This document shows positions 42,783 through 51,350 of a stretch of DNA of 64,000 nucleotides, in pieces (the first letter of the stretch is position 1; every line of letters begins with the position of its first letter). A model generated the notes under the pieces. It made no database searches. It had not been told where the DNA came from and worked only from the letters and a program-made list of their open reading frames with translations. The translations under genes were made by a program, and so were the position numbers. The DNA lies in the NCBI RefSeq assembly GCF_000739375.1, contig NZ_CP006704.1:682001-746000 (forward strand). Reading direction: 5' to 3'. This DNA is from Comamonas testosteroni TK102 (GTDB lineage Bacteria; Pseudomonadota; Gammaproteobacteria; Burkholderiales; Burkholderiaceae_C).

Positions 42783-45251
42783 ATGAAAAAATCCAAACTG
42801 GTCATGATTGGAAACGGAATGGCAGGCGTGCGTGCGCTGGAAGAGCTGTTGGCCATTGCCCCCGATCTGTACGACATCACGGTCTTCGGCGCCGAGCCGC
42901 ATCCCAACTACAACCGCATTCTGCTGTCGCCCGTGCTCGCCGGCGAGCAGACGCTCGGCGATATCGTGCTCAACGACTGGTCCTGGTACCAGGACCACCA
43001 TATCCTGCTGCACGCCGGCTATACCGTGACGGCCGTCGACCGGGCCCGACGCACCGTGCATGCGGTCAATGCCCAGGGCGAGAACGCCAGCGCCGAGTAC
43101 GACCGGCTGATCATGGCGACCGGCTCCAAGCCCTTCATCCTGCCCATTCCCGGCAAGGACCTGAAGGGCGTGCTAGCCTACCGCGACATTGCCGACACCG
43201 AGGCCATGATTGAAGCGGCAAAGACACTCAGGCATGCAGTGGTGATCGGCGGTGGCCTGCTGGGACTGGAAGCGGCCAACGGCCTCATGAAGCGCGGCAT
43301 GCAGGTCACCGTGGTGCATGTCGGCGACTGGCTGATGGAGCGCCAGCTCGACGATCAGGCGGGCCGCATGCTGCAGAAATCGCTGGCCGAGCGCGGCATG
43401 CAGTTCTGCATGCAGGCGCAGACGCAGGAGCTGCTGGGCGATGCCGGCGGCCGCGTGCGCGCCGTGCGTTTCAAGGATGGCAGCGAGATCCCGGCCGAAC
43501 TGGTGGTGATGGCCGTGGGCATTCGTCCCAGCACCGAACTGGCCGAGTCCATGCATCTGCATGTGAGCCGCGGCATCGTGGTCAGCGATACGCTGCAGAC
43601 CGTGACCGATCCGCGCATCTATGCCGTGGGCGAATGCGCGGCGCACCGAGGCATTGCCTACGGACTGGTGGCGCCCCTGTTCGAGCAGGGCAAGGTACTG
43701 GCCAACCATCTGGCGGAGTTCGGCATCGGTCGCTATCTGGGTTCGCTGACCTCGACCAAGCTCAAGGTCACGGGCATTGATCTGTTCTCTGCAGGCGATT
43801 TCCAGGGCGGCGGCGATACTGAGGAAATTCTCATGAGCGATCCCTACGCGGGGGTCTACAAAAAGCTGGTCATCAAGGATGACAAGCTGGTCGGTGCCTG
43901 CCTGTACGGCGACACGGTGGACGGCAGCTGGTACTTCAAGCTGCTGCGCGAGGGCCGCAGCGTGGCCGATATCCGGGACAAGCTGATGTTCGGCGAATCC
44001 AATCTCGGCGATACCGGCCACCAGGGGCAGAGCAAGGCCGCGGCCATGGCCGATGGCGACGAGGTCTGCGGCTGCAACGGCGTGACCAAGGGCGCGATCT
44101 GCAAGGCCATCAAGGACAAGGGCCTGTTCACGCTCGACGATGTGCGCAAGCACACCAAGGCTAGTGCCAGCTGCGGCTCCTGCACCGGGCTGGTGGAGCA
44201 GATCATCATGTTCACGGCCGGCGGCGATTACTCGGCGGCCCCCAAGACCAAGGCCATGTGCGGCTGCACCGACCACGGGCACCAGGCCGTGCGCGATGCG
44301 ATCCGCGAGCACAAGCTGCTGAGCACCAATGCGGTGTTCCGCTTCATGGAGTGGCGCACGCCCAATGGCTGTGCCTCCTGCCGCCCGGCTGTCAACTACT
44401 ACCTGATCAGCACCTGGCCCAAGGAAGCCAGGGACGACCCGCAAAGCCGCTTCATCAACGAGCGCAGCCATGCCAACATCCAGAAGGACGGAACCTACAG
44501 CGTGATTCCGCGCATGTGGGGCGGCGAGACCACGGCCTCCGAGCTGCGCCGCATTGCTGATGTGGTGGACAAGTACCAGATCCCCACCGTGAAGGTCACG
44601 GGCGGTCAGCGCATCGATCTGCTGGGCGTGAAGAAGGAGGATCTGCAGGCCGTCTGGAACGATATCGGCATGCCCTGCGGTCATGCCTATGCCAAGGCAC
44701 TGCGCACGGTCAAGACCTGTGTGGGCAGCGAATGGTGCCGCATGGGCACGCAGGACAGCACCCAGATGGGCAAGGACCTGGAGCGCGCCATGTGGCGCAT
44801 GTACGCACCGCACAAGGTGAAGTTCGCGGTCAGCGGCTGCCCGCGCAACTGCGCGGAGTCCGGCATCAAGGATGTGGGAATCATCGGTGTGGACTCGGGC
44901 TGGGAGATGTATGTGGGCGGCAACGGTGGCATCAAGACCGAGGTTGCGCATTTCTTCACCAAGCTCAAGACCGCCGAAGAGGTGATGGAGTACACGGGCG
45001 CCTTCATGCAGCTGTACCGCCTGGAAGGCTGGTATCTGGAGCGCACGGTGCACTACATCAATCGCGTGGGCCTGGACTATGTCAAGCGACGCATTCTCGG
45101 CGATGCCGAGGGCCGCAGGGCGCTGTGGGAGCAGCTGCAGTTTGCACTGGACGGCGAGCCCGATCCCTGGTTCGAAGCCGACAAGGCGGCCGTGGATACG
45201 CGCCAGTTCCAGCCACTGACTGCGGCGCACACCGAAAGCGCCGGCGTCTGA
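42783..45251 (+). CDS. nirB: Assimilatory nitrite reductase large subunit NirB (822 aa)
   Basis: NirB reduces nitrite to ammonium with NAD(P)H in the cytoplasm. Order of domains: an FAD/NAD-binding reductase (KLVMIGNGMAGVRALEEL at the start, then VVIGGGLLGLEAANGLMKRG); BFD-like [2Fe-2S] segments with VCGCNGVTKGAICKAI, ASCGSCTGLVEQI, MCGCTDHGHQAVRDAI and ASCRPAVNYYL; and the siroheme/[4Fe-4S] domain with VKTCVGSEWCRMG and AVSGCPRNCAESGIKDVG. ATG 42783 follows the leader terminator. It forms an operon with nirD, 23 bases downstream. Control by NtrC and NasR is predicted from the leader. Confidence 0.95.
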   Translation: MKKSKLVMIGNGMAGVRALEELLAIAPDLYDITVFGAEPHPNYNRILLSPVLAGEQTLGDIVLNDWSWYQDHHILLHAGYTVTAVDRARRTVHAVNAQGENASAEYDRLIMATGSKPFILPIPGKDLKGVLAYRDIADTEAMIEAAKTLRHAVVIGGGLLGLEAANGLMKRGMQVTVVHVGDWLMERQLDDQAGRMLQKSLAERGMQFCMQAQTQELLGDAGGRVRAVRFKDGSEIPAELVVMAVGIRPSTELAESMHLHVSRGIVVSDTLQTVTDPRIYAVGECAAHRGIAYGLVAPLFEQGKVLANHLAEFGIGRYLGSLTSTKLKVTGIDLFSAGDFQGGGDTEEILMSDPYAGVYKKLVIKDDKLVGACLYGDTVDGSWYFKLLREGRSVADIRDKLMFGESNLGDTGHQGQSKAAAMADGDEVCGCNGVTKGAICKAIKDKGLFTLDDVRKHTKASASCGSCTGLVEQIIMFTAGGDYSAAPKTKAMCGCTDHGHQAVRDAIREHKLLSTNAVFRFMEWRTPNGCASCRPAVNYYLISTWPKEARDDPQSRFINERSHANIQKDGTYSVIPRMWGGETTASELRRIADVVDKYQIPTVKVTGGQRIDLLGVKKEDLQAVWNDIGMPCGHAYAKALRTVKTCVGSEWCRMGTQDSTQMGKDLERAMWRMYAPHKVKFAVSGCPRNCAESGIKDVGIIGVDSGWEMYVGGNGGIKTEVAHFFTKLKTAEEVMEYTGAFMQLYRLEGWYLERTVHYINRVGLDYVKRRILGDAEGRRALWEQLQFALDGEPDPWFEADKAAVDTRQFQPLTAAHTESAGV

Positions 45252-45274
45252 TCACAAGCACCGAGGAGCCAGAA

Positions 45275-45673
45275 ATGAGCGAATGGATTTCTATCTGCAC
45301 GATGGACGACATCCCCGTGCTGGGAGCACGCCGCGTGGCGCGCGCACAAGGGCTGGATGTGGCCGTGTTCCGCAATGCCGACGACGAGGTGTTCGCGCTG
45401 CTGGACCGCTGCCCGCACAAGGGCGGCCCGCTGTCGCAAGGCATTGTGTTCGGGCGCAGCGTGGCCTGCCCGCTGCACAACTGGACGATTGCGCTGAGCT
45501 CCGGCGAGGCGGCGGCGCCCGATGAGGGCTGCACGCCCTATTTCAGCGTGCGTGTGCAGGACGGCGAGGTGCAGCTGCGCGCCGACGAACTGGCCAGCCG
45601 CGCCCTGGAGCAGACCCGCCCGCATGCCGGTCCCGCACATTGCGCGGGCAAATCCGGCTGCGCCACGGCCTAG
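45275..45673 (+). CDS. nirD: Nitrite reductase small subunit NirD, Rieske type (132 aa)
   Basis: Small subunit of the NAD(P)H nitrite reductase. The Rieske-like fold carries CPHKGGPLSQG and CPLHNWTIALSSGEA, so both Cys-X-His and Cys-X2-His cluster motifs are intact. The last 30 residues, with CAGKSGC, are an extra tail rich in Ala, Cys and His. ATG 45275 has GAGGAG eight bases upstream. Confidence 0.93.
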   Translation: MSEWISICTMDDIPVLGARRVARAQGLDVAVFRNADDEVFALLDRCPHKGGPLSQGIVFGRSVACPLHNWTIALSSGEAAAPDEGCTPYFSVRVQDGEVQLRADELASRALEQTRPHAGPAHCAGKSGCATA

Positions 45674-45687
45674 TGTCTCTGTTGATA

Positions 45688-45740
45688 TGAAATGAATAGC
45701 TGCATGCGCTTATTCAGAAGGCGTTGCAGCATGATTTCAC
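45688..45740 (+). repeat. Partial copy (C) of the dispersed intergenic element, between nirD and nasA
   Basis: GAATAGCTGCATGCGC is similar to the TTGATAGCTGGTTGCGC end of the elements at 11286-11378 and 53924-54014. This copy has no strong terminal hairpin with T run, so transcription can continue into nasA. The 174-base gap holds nothing else that I recognise. Confidence 0.5.
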
Positions 45741-45847
45741 TGAAAGTCTGCCATGTGTGAGACCCAATCCAGCTGCCCTTGTTGCCGTGTGGGCTGCGAA
45801 CCCGATTGTTGCGGTGAATGTCAATTCCGCATCTTCTGGGGGACACC

Positions 45848-48709
45848 ATGAAAGAAACCAAGTCCACCTGTCCCTATTGCGGTGTCGGCTGCGGCGTGAT
45901 CGTCGAGTCCGACGGCCTGCAGATTACCGGTGTGCGTGGTGATCCCGAGCATCCTGCCAACTTGGGCCGCCTGTGCACCAAGGGCAGCACCCTGCATCTG
46001 ACGGCCGCGCCCGCCTATGCCCAGCAGGTCCGTTTGCTGCAGCCTATGCGCAGGCTGGAGCGTACAGCCGTACCGCAGGCGGTCAGCTGGGATCTGGCAC
46101 TGGACGAACTGGCCGGGCGCATCGCCCGGATTCATGCAGCCCATGGCCCCGACGCGCTGGGTTTCTACCTCAGTGGCCAGTTGCTGACCGAGGACTACTA
46201 CGTCTTCAACAAGCTGGTCAAAGGTCTGCTGGGCACCAACAATCTCGACACCAATTCGCGCCTGTGCATGAGCAGCGCCGTGGCCGGCTACAAGGCCACG
46301 CTGGGCGCCGATGCACCACCGGCCTGCTACGAGGACATCGATCTGGCCGGCTGCCTGTTCATCACGGGCAGCAATATGGCATGGGCGCATCCCATTCTGT
46401 TCAGGCGTGTCGAAGAGGCCAGGGAGCGCAATTCGCAACTCAGGATCATCGTGGCCGATCCGCGCCGTACCGAGACCGCCGAGCTGGCCGATCTCTATCT
46501 GCCGCTGCAGCCGGGCAGCGATGTGATGCTGTTTCACGGTCTGCTGCACATCATGCTGTGGGAGGGCTGGACGGACAGCGCCTTCATCGCGCAGCACACC
46601 AGCGGCTTTGCAGCGCTCAAGGAACTGGTGCGCGAAGCCACGCCCGAAAAGGTTGCTGCCCTCTGCGGCCTGCCAGTGGCGGACCTGTACCGGGCGGCGC
46701 GCTGGATGGCGCTGGGCGGTGCCGAGGAGCCGGCGGACGTGCGTCGTCCCACGCTCAGCCTGTACTGCCAGGGTCTGAACCAAAGCCGCAGCGGCACGGC
46801 CAACAATGCGGCGCTGATCAATCTGCATCTGGCGACGGGCCAGATCGGCAGGCCTGGCGCCGGGCCCCTGTCACTGACGGGCCAGCCCAATGCCATGGGA
46901 GGGCGCGAGGTGGGCGGGCTGTCCAATCTGCTGAGCGCGCATCGTGATCTTTCCAACGCAGCGCACAGGGCCGAAGTGGCGCGGCTATGGGGTGTGGAGT
47001 CGATTCCGCAGCAGCCAGGCAAGTCCGCGCTGGAGATGTTCGAGGCCGCCGCCGACGGCCAGATCAAGGCCTTGTGGATTGCCTGCACCAATCCCGCGCA
47101 AAGCATGCCCGAACAGGCCATGGTGCGCAGGGCGCTGGAGCGTGCCGAGCTGGTGGTGGTGCAGGAGGCTTTTGCCGCAACCGAGACCACGGCCTATGCC
47201 GACTGGTTGCTGCCCGCTTCCACCTGGGGCGAGAAGCTGGGCACGGTCACCAACAGCGAGCGACGCATCTCGCGGGTGCGCGCTGCCGTGGTCGCGCCGG
47301 GGGCGGCACGCCATGACTGGCAGATAGGCGTGCAGCTGGCGCGGCGCCTGGAGCAGCATCTGCGGCCCTCGCTGCCAAGCTTGTTTCCCTATGACACCGC
47401 GAATGCCGACGCGGGTGCCGAAGCTGTCTGGAACGAGCATCGCGAGTCCACACGCGGGCGCGATCTGGATATCACGGGTCTGAGCTGGGCGGTGCTGGAG
47501 GTCAAGGGACCCCAGCAATGGCCCATGCCTCAAGGCGCGAGCCAGGGGCGGCAGCGTCTGTATGGCGATGCGGTGTTTGCGACCGAGGACGGGCGCGCAT
47601 GCTTTGATACCCAGCCCTGGCAGGCGCCAGCCGTGCCGCGCGATGCGCGGCATCCGTTCAGTCTCAACACCGGCCGCCTGCGCGATCAATGGCATGGCTT
47701 GACGCGCACCGGCCAGCTGGGGCGCCTGTTTGCCCATGTCAGCGAACCGCAGCTGCAGGTCAGTCCCCAGGACATGCAGCGCCTGCAGCTGCAGGATGGC
47801 GATCTGGTCCATGTCTCCAACCGCTATGGCGCCATCGTGTTGCCCGTTCAGTCGGACCCGGGCTTGCAGCCCGCACAGCTCTATCTGCCCATGCACTGGG
47901 GCAGCATGTACCTGAGCGGCATGGGCTCCAAGGGGCAGCGGCTTGCGGGCGTCAACGCCCTGACCACGCCCGAGCGCTGCCCGCGCTCCAAGCAGCCCGA
48001 GCTCAAGCATGTGGCCGTCAGGCTGCTCAAGGCCGAGCTGCCCTGGACCTGTCTGGGCATGGCCTGGCTGGATGAGCAGGATGTGCAGTCGGTTCGCCAG
48101 GCCTTGAGCGAATTGATGGCCGAGTTCGACTTTGCCAGCTGTGTGCTGTTCGGACGCGCCGTACCGCTGGAAAAAGCGGATCAGGGCCGCACCGGCGTGC
48201 AGTTCCGCGCGGCGGCCTATGCGCAGCCCGGCGCCGAGGTGCTGGCGCGGCTGCATGGACTGCTGCGGCTCGATGGCCCGCAGGCCATGCGCTATGCCGA
48301 CGCGCGTCGCCAATGCAGCCGTGCCATGGCGATTGGCCGTCAGACCGGGGAGCCCAGGCTCGATGCCTTTTTGCTCTGCGGCGACGCCAGCGCCGGTCGC
48401 TGGCTGGGACCGGTACTGCGCGACGAGCAATCGGTGCAAAGCTATGGGCGCCTATTGCTGTCCTCGGGGGCCAGGCCACCCGCCGCCATGCCGGCCCGGT
48501 CGCCACAGATCTGTGCCTGCATGAATGTGGATGAGGCCCGCATCAACTCGGCACTGACCGCGTGCGAGGGCTCTGCCGACGAGCGGCTTGCGCAGCTCAA
48601 GTCTTCCCTGGGTTGTGGCACGCGCTGCGGCTCCTGCATCCCCAGGATCAAACAACTGGTGCATGCGACGCCTGCGCCGCAGTCGGCAGCCCTGCCGGTT
48701 GCCACCTAG
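45848..48709 (+). CDS. nasA: Assimilatory nitrate reductase catalytic subunit NasA with C-terminal BFD domain (953 aa)
   Basis: A cytoplasmic molybdopterin (bis-MGD) nitrate reductase. The N-terminal [4Fe-4S] site is TCPYCGVGCGV with a fourth Cys in LGRLCTKG. NNLDTNSRLCMSSAVAGYK, LFITGSNMAWAHPILFRR, GRPGAGPLSLTGQPNAMGGREVGG and the C-terminal MopB block HPFSLNTGRLRDQWHGLTRTG are typical. The last 60 residues or so are a BFD-like [2Fe-2S] domain (ICACMNVDEARI and CGTRCGSCIPRI), which accepts electrons. No separate flavoprotein NasC/NasB gene is present nearby, so the electron donor is open. ATG 45848 gives MKETKSTCPYC with GGGGGA upstream. Confidence 0.94.
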   Translation: MKETKSTCPYCGVGCGVIVESDGLQITGVRGDPEHPANLGRLCTKGSTLHLTAAPAYAQQVRLLQPMRRLERTAVPQAVSWDLALDELAGRIARIHAAHGPDALGFYLSGQLLTEDYYVFNKLVKGLLGTNNLDTNSRLCMSSAVAGYKATLGADAPPACYEDIDLAGCLFITGSNMAWAHPILFRRVEEARERNSQLRIIVADPRRTETAELADLYLPLQPGSDVMLFHGLLHIMLWEGWTDSAFIAQHTSGFAALKELVREATPEKVAALCGLPVADLYRAARWMALGGAEEPADVRRPTLSLYCQGLNQSRSGTANNAALINLHLATGQIGRPGAGPLSLTGQPNAMGGREVGGLSNLLSAHRDLSNAAHRAEVARLWGVESIPQQPGKSALEMFEAAADGQIKALWIACTNPAQSMPEQAMVRRALERAELVVVQEAFAATETTAYADWLLPASTWGEKLGTVTNSERRISRVRAAVVAPGAARHDWQIGVQLARRLEQHLRPSLPSLFPYDTANADAGAEAVWNEHRESTRGRDLDITGLSWAVLEVKGPQQWPMPQGASQGRQRLYGDAVFATEDGRACFDTQPWQAPAVPRDARHPFSLNTGRLRDQWHGLTRTGQLGRLFAHVSEPQLQVSPQDMQRLQLQDGDLVHVSNRYGAIVLPVQSDPGLQPAQLYLPMHWGSMYLSGMGSKGQRLAGVNALTTPERCPRSKQPELKHVAVRLLKAELPWTCLGMAWLDEQDVQSVRQALSELMAEFDFASCVLFGRAVPLEKADQGRTGVQFRAAAYAQPGAEVLARLHGLLRLDGPQAMRYADARRQCSRAMAIGRQTGEPRLDAFLLCGDASAGRWLGPVLRDEQSVQSYGRLLLSSGARPPAAMPARSPQICACMNVDEARINSALTACEGSADERLAQLKSSLGCGTRCGSCIPRIKQLVHATPAPQSAALPVAT

Positions 48710-48745
48710 ATTTCGATGTCCGGCAATGCACATGAAAGGCCAGCC

Positions 48746-49570
48746 ATGACAAACAGCCATGTCACTTCCCTGCCGCCCGTGGGCCGCTGCTATCTGGTCG
48801 GTGCCGGCCCCGGCGATCCGGAACTGCTCACGCTCAAGGCGCTGAGACTGATCCAGTCCGCCACGCTGCTGCTGGCTGACGACCTGGTGTCTGCCGACAT
48901 CGTGAAGCTTGCCAGCGCAAGCGCCCGCATCGTTCATGTGGGCAAGCGCGGCGGGCGCGAGAGCACCTCGCAGGAGTTCATCGAAAAGCTCATGATCATG
49001 GCGGCCCGCCAGGGCGAGCTGGTGGTGCGCCTCAAGGGCGGCGACCCTTTCATCTTCGGCCGGGGCGGCGAAGAGGTCGAGCATCTGCGCGCAGCCGGAA
49101 TCGCCGTGGAAGTGGTGAACGGCATCACCGCCGGGCTGGCGGCCGCCACCAGCCTGGGCGTTCCGCTGACCCATCGCGACCATGCCCATGGCGTGGTGTT
49201 TGTCACAGGTCATGCCAAGCCGGGCAGCGCCGGCCATGACTGGCAGCTGCTGGCCGGCACGGCCCGCATGCTGGGGCTGACACTGGTGATCTACATGGGG
49301 GTCGCCACTGCCGGCATCATCCAGCAGCAACTGCTGGCCGGCGGACTGCCGGCTACGACTCCCGTGGCCCTGGTCCAGAACGCCAGCCTGCCCGCACAGC
49401 AGCAGATACTGACCGATCTGGGGCAGATGACGCAGGCGCTGGCATGCAGCGGACTGGGCAGTCCCTGCGTGTTCGTGGTGGGTGACGTCGTCGGCCTTGC
49501 CGCATCGTCGGAAGCCGGCCTTGACGGTCTGCTGGAGCAGGTGCAGCTGCGCCGCGCCGTGGGGGCATAA
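48746..49570 (+). CDS. cobA: Uroporphyrinogen-III C-methyltransferase (274 aa)
   Basis: SUMT makes precorrin-2 from uroporphyrinogen III with SAM, the first step to siroheme, the cofactor of NirB. The motifs are CYLVGAGPGDPELLTLKALR, GKRGGRESTSQEFI, VRLKGGDPFIFGRGGEE, EVVNGITAGLAAATSLGVPLTHRD and LVIYMGVAT, all classical. It has no oxidase/ferrochelatase domain, so CysG-type functions must lie elsewhere. ATG 48746 is preferred to ATG 48716 because of the ribosome-site-like AAAGG and the family start. It is 36 bases after nasA, hence the same operon. Confidence 0.94.
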   Translation: MTNSHVTSLPPVGRCYLVGAGPGDPELLTLKALRLIQSATLLLADDLVSADIVKLASASARIVHVGKRGGRESTSQEFIEKLMIMAARQGELVVRLKGGDPFIFGRGGEEVEHLRAAGIAVEVVNGITAGLAAATSLGVPLTHRDHAHGVVFVTGHAKPGSAGHDWQLLAGTARMLGLTLVIYMGVATAGIIQQQLLAGGLPATTPVALVQNASLPAQQQILTDLGQMTQALACSGLGSPCVFVVGDVVGLAASSEAGLDGLLEQVQLRRAVGA

Positions 49571-49716
49571 AGGCCGATTGCTGACAGCTGTCTCCCTTTT
49601 GTCTGAGTGCCGGGCCTGCATGACTAGAATTTGTCCGGTAACCCCTGAACATTTGTCACACCCGGCCTCGTCAGTCTGCAGGGGGATAGCGGCGGCCGAC
49701 ACCTAAGAGTCATGCG

Positions 49717-51159
49717 ATGAGCACTGCATATCCCGATACCCAGCTTTTGATCGACGGTCAGTGGCAGGACGCTGCCAGCGGCAAGAAAATTGATGTGCGC
49801 AACCCGGCAAGCGGCGAGGTGATTGGCCGTGTGGCCCATGCCGATATCGCCGATCTGGACCGCGCCCTGGCGGCGGCCGACAAGGGCTTTCAGGTCTGGC
49901 GCAAGGTGTCTGCCCATGAGCGCGGCGCCATCATGCGCCGTGCCGCAGCCCTGCTCAAGGAGCGTGCCGACGAGATCGCCGCGCTGCTGACGCAGGAGCA
50001 GGGCAAGCCGCTGGCCGAGGCCAAGGTGGAAATCATTGCCGGCGCCGGCATCATCGAATGGTTTGCCGACGAGGCTCTGCGTGTCTATGGCCGCATCGTG
50101 CCTTCGCGTCGCCCCGAGCAGCAGCAGCTGGTGATCAAGGAACCCGTGGGGCCCGTGGCTGCCTTCACGCCCTGGAACTTCCCCGTCAACCAGATCGTGC
50201 GCAAGATCGGCGCGGCCCTGGCTTCGGGCTGCTCCTTCCTGGTCAAGGCGCCCGAGGAGACTCCGGCCTCCCCCGCAGCCCTGCTCAAGTGCTTTGTCGA
50301 TGCCGGCATTCCTGCCGGTGTGGTGGGCCTGGTCTATGGCAGCCCCGCACAGATTTCCGAATATCTGATTGCCCATCCCGTGATCCGCAAGGTGACCTTC
50401 ACGGGCTCCACGGCCGTGGGCAAGCAGCTGGCAGCGCTGGCCGGCCAGCACATGAAGCGCTCCACCATGGAGCTCGGCGGTCATGCCCCCGTGATCGTGG
50501 CCGAGGATGCCGACGTGCAACTGGCCGTCAAGGCCGCTGGCGCTGCCAAGTTCCGCAACGCGGGCCAGGTCTGCATCTCGCCCACGCGCTTTCTGGTGCA
50601 CAACAGCGTGCGCGAGGAGTTCACGCGCGCCATGGTGGCCCATGCCGAGGCATTGAAGGTCGGCAACGGCCTGGAGCAGGGCACGCAGATGGGCCCGCTG
50701 GCCAATCCGCGTCGCGTGACCGCGCTGACCCAGCTGATCCAGAACGCCGAGCAAAGCGGCGCCAAGCTGATGACGGGCGGCGAATCCTTTGGCTCCGCCG
50801 GCAACTTCTTTGCCCCCACGGTGCTGGCCGACGTGCCTCTGACGGCGGATATCTTCAACCAGGAGCCTTTCGGCCCCGTGGCGGCGATTCGCGGCTTCGA
50901 CAGGATCGAAGATGCCATTCAGGAGGCCAATCGCCTGTCCTATGGCCTGGCCGCCTATGCCTTCACGCGCTCGCTGAAGACGACGCACCTGCTGTCTCAG
51001 GATGTGGAGGCAGGCATGCTGTGGATCAACCAGCCTGCCCTGCCATCGGCCGAGCTGCCCTTTGGCGGCATCAAGGATTCGGGCTATGGCTCCGAAGGCG
51101 GCCCGGAGGCGCTGGAGGCCTATCTGGTGGCCAAGGCCGTGGCGATCACTTGTGTGTAA
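49717..51159 (+). CDS. NAD(P)-dependent aldehyde dehydrogenase, succinate-semialdehyde dehydrogenase-like (480 aa)
   Basis: An aldehyde dehydrogenase with [19 protein letters not shown] (cofactor site), [14 protein letters not shown], catalytic Glu252 in MELGGHAP and catalytic Cys286 in [20 protein letters not shown] and [15 protein letters not shown] close the domain. The overall pattern is that of the GabD / 2,5-dioxovalerate / glycolaldehyde group. The gene stands alone, ended by a bidirectional terminator, so context does not identify the substrate. Confidence 0.9.
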   Translation: MSTAYPDTQLLIDGQWQDAASGKKIDVRNPASGEVIGRVAHADIADLDRALAAADKGFQVWRKVSAHERGAIMRRAAALLKERADEIAALLTQEQGKPLAEAKVEIIAGAGIIEWFADEALRVYGRIVPSRRPEQQQLVIKEPVGPVAAFTPWNFPVNQIVRKIGAALASGCSFLVKAPEETPASPAALLKCFVDAGIPAGVVGLVYGSPAQISEYLIAHPVIRKVTFTGSTAVGKQLAALAGQHMKRSTMELGGHAPVIVAEDADVQLAVKAAGAAKFRNAGQVCISPTRFLVHNSVREEFTRAMVAHAEALKVGNGLEQGTQMGPLANPRRVTALTQLIQNAEQSGAKLMTGGESFGSAGNFFAPTVLADVPLTADIFNQEPFGPVAAIRGFDRIEDAIQEANRLSYGLAAYAFTRSLKTTHLLSQDVEAGMLWINQPALPSAELPFGGIKDSGYGSEGGPEALEAYLVAKAVAITCV

Positions 51160-51209
51160 CCCCCTACTAAGGCGCTTTGAGCCTTCCCCCTTTCTCTACG
51201 CGCTGCGCG

Positions 51210-51255
51210 CGACGCCATCGTCGCGAGGCGGCGTGGCCGGCCAGGCTCTTGCTTG
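51210..51255. repeat. Interspersed repeat, copy 1
   Basis: The 33 bases at 51223-51255 match the complement of 61713-61745 at all but one position, and similarity extends a further 13 bases. The repeat is intergenic here, between the aldehyde dehydrogenase gene and its terminator. Confidence 0.8.
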
Positions 51256-51304
51256 GCGCCTCCGAGATGGAGCATGCTTGGTTTGAGGTTTCGCTCTGAG
51301 AGGC

Positions 51305-51334
51305 AAAAAGCCGCTGTGTTTGCAGCGGCTTTTT
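51305..51334. terminator. Bidirectional intrinsic terminator
   Basis: AAAAAGCCGCTG (51305-51316) and CAGCGGCTTTTT (51323-51334) form a perfect 12-base-pair stem with A and T tracts on both sides, between the convergent dehydrogenase and FUSC genes. Confidence 0.92.
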
Positions 51335-51350
51335 TCATGGGCGATGGTGT

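Noticed and set aside
43173..45230. A 685-codon open frame on the minus strand over nirB
   Set aside because: NirB has all family motifs on the plus strand, and the antisense translation is low-complexity.
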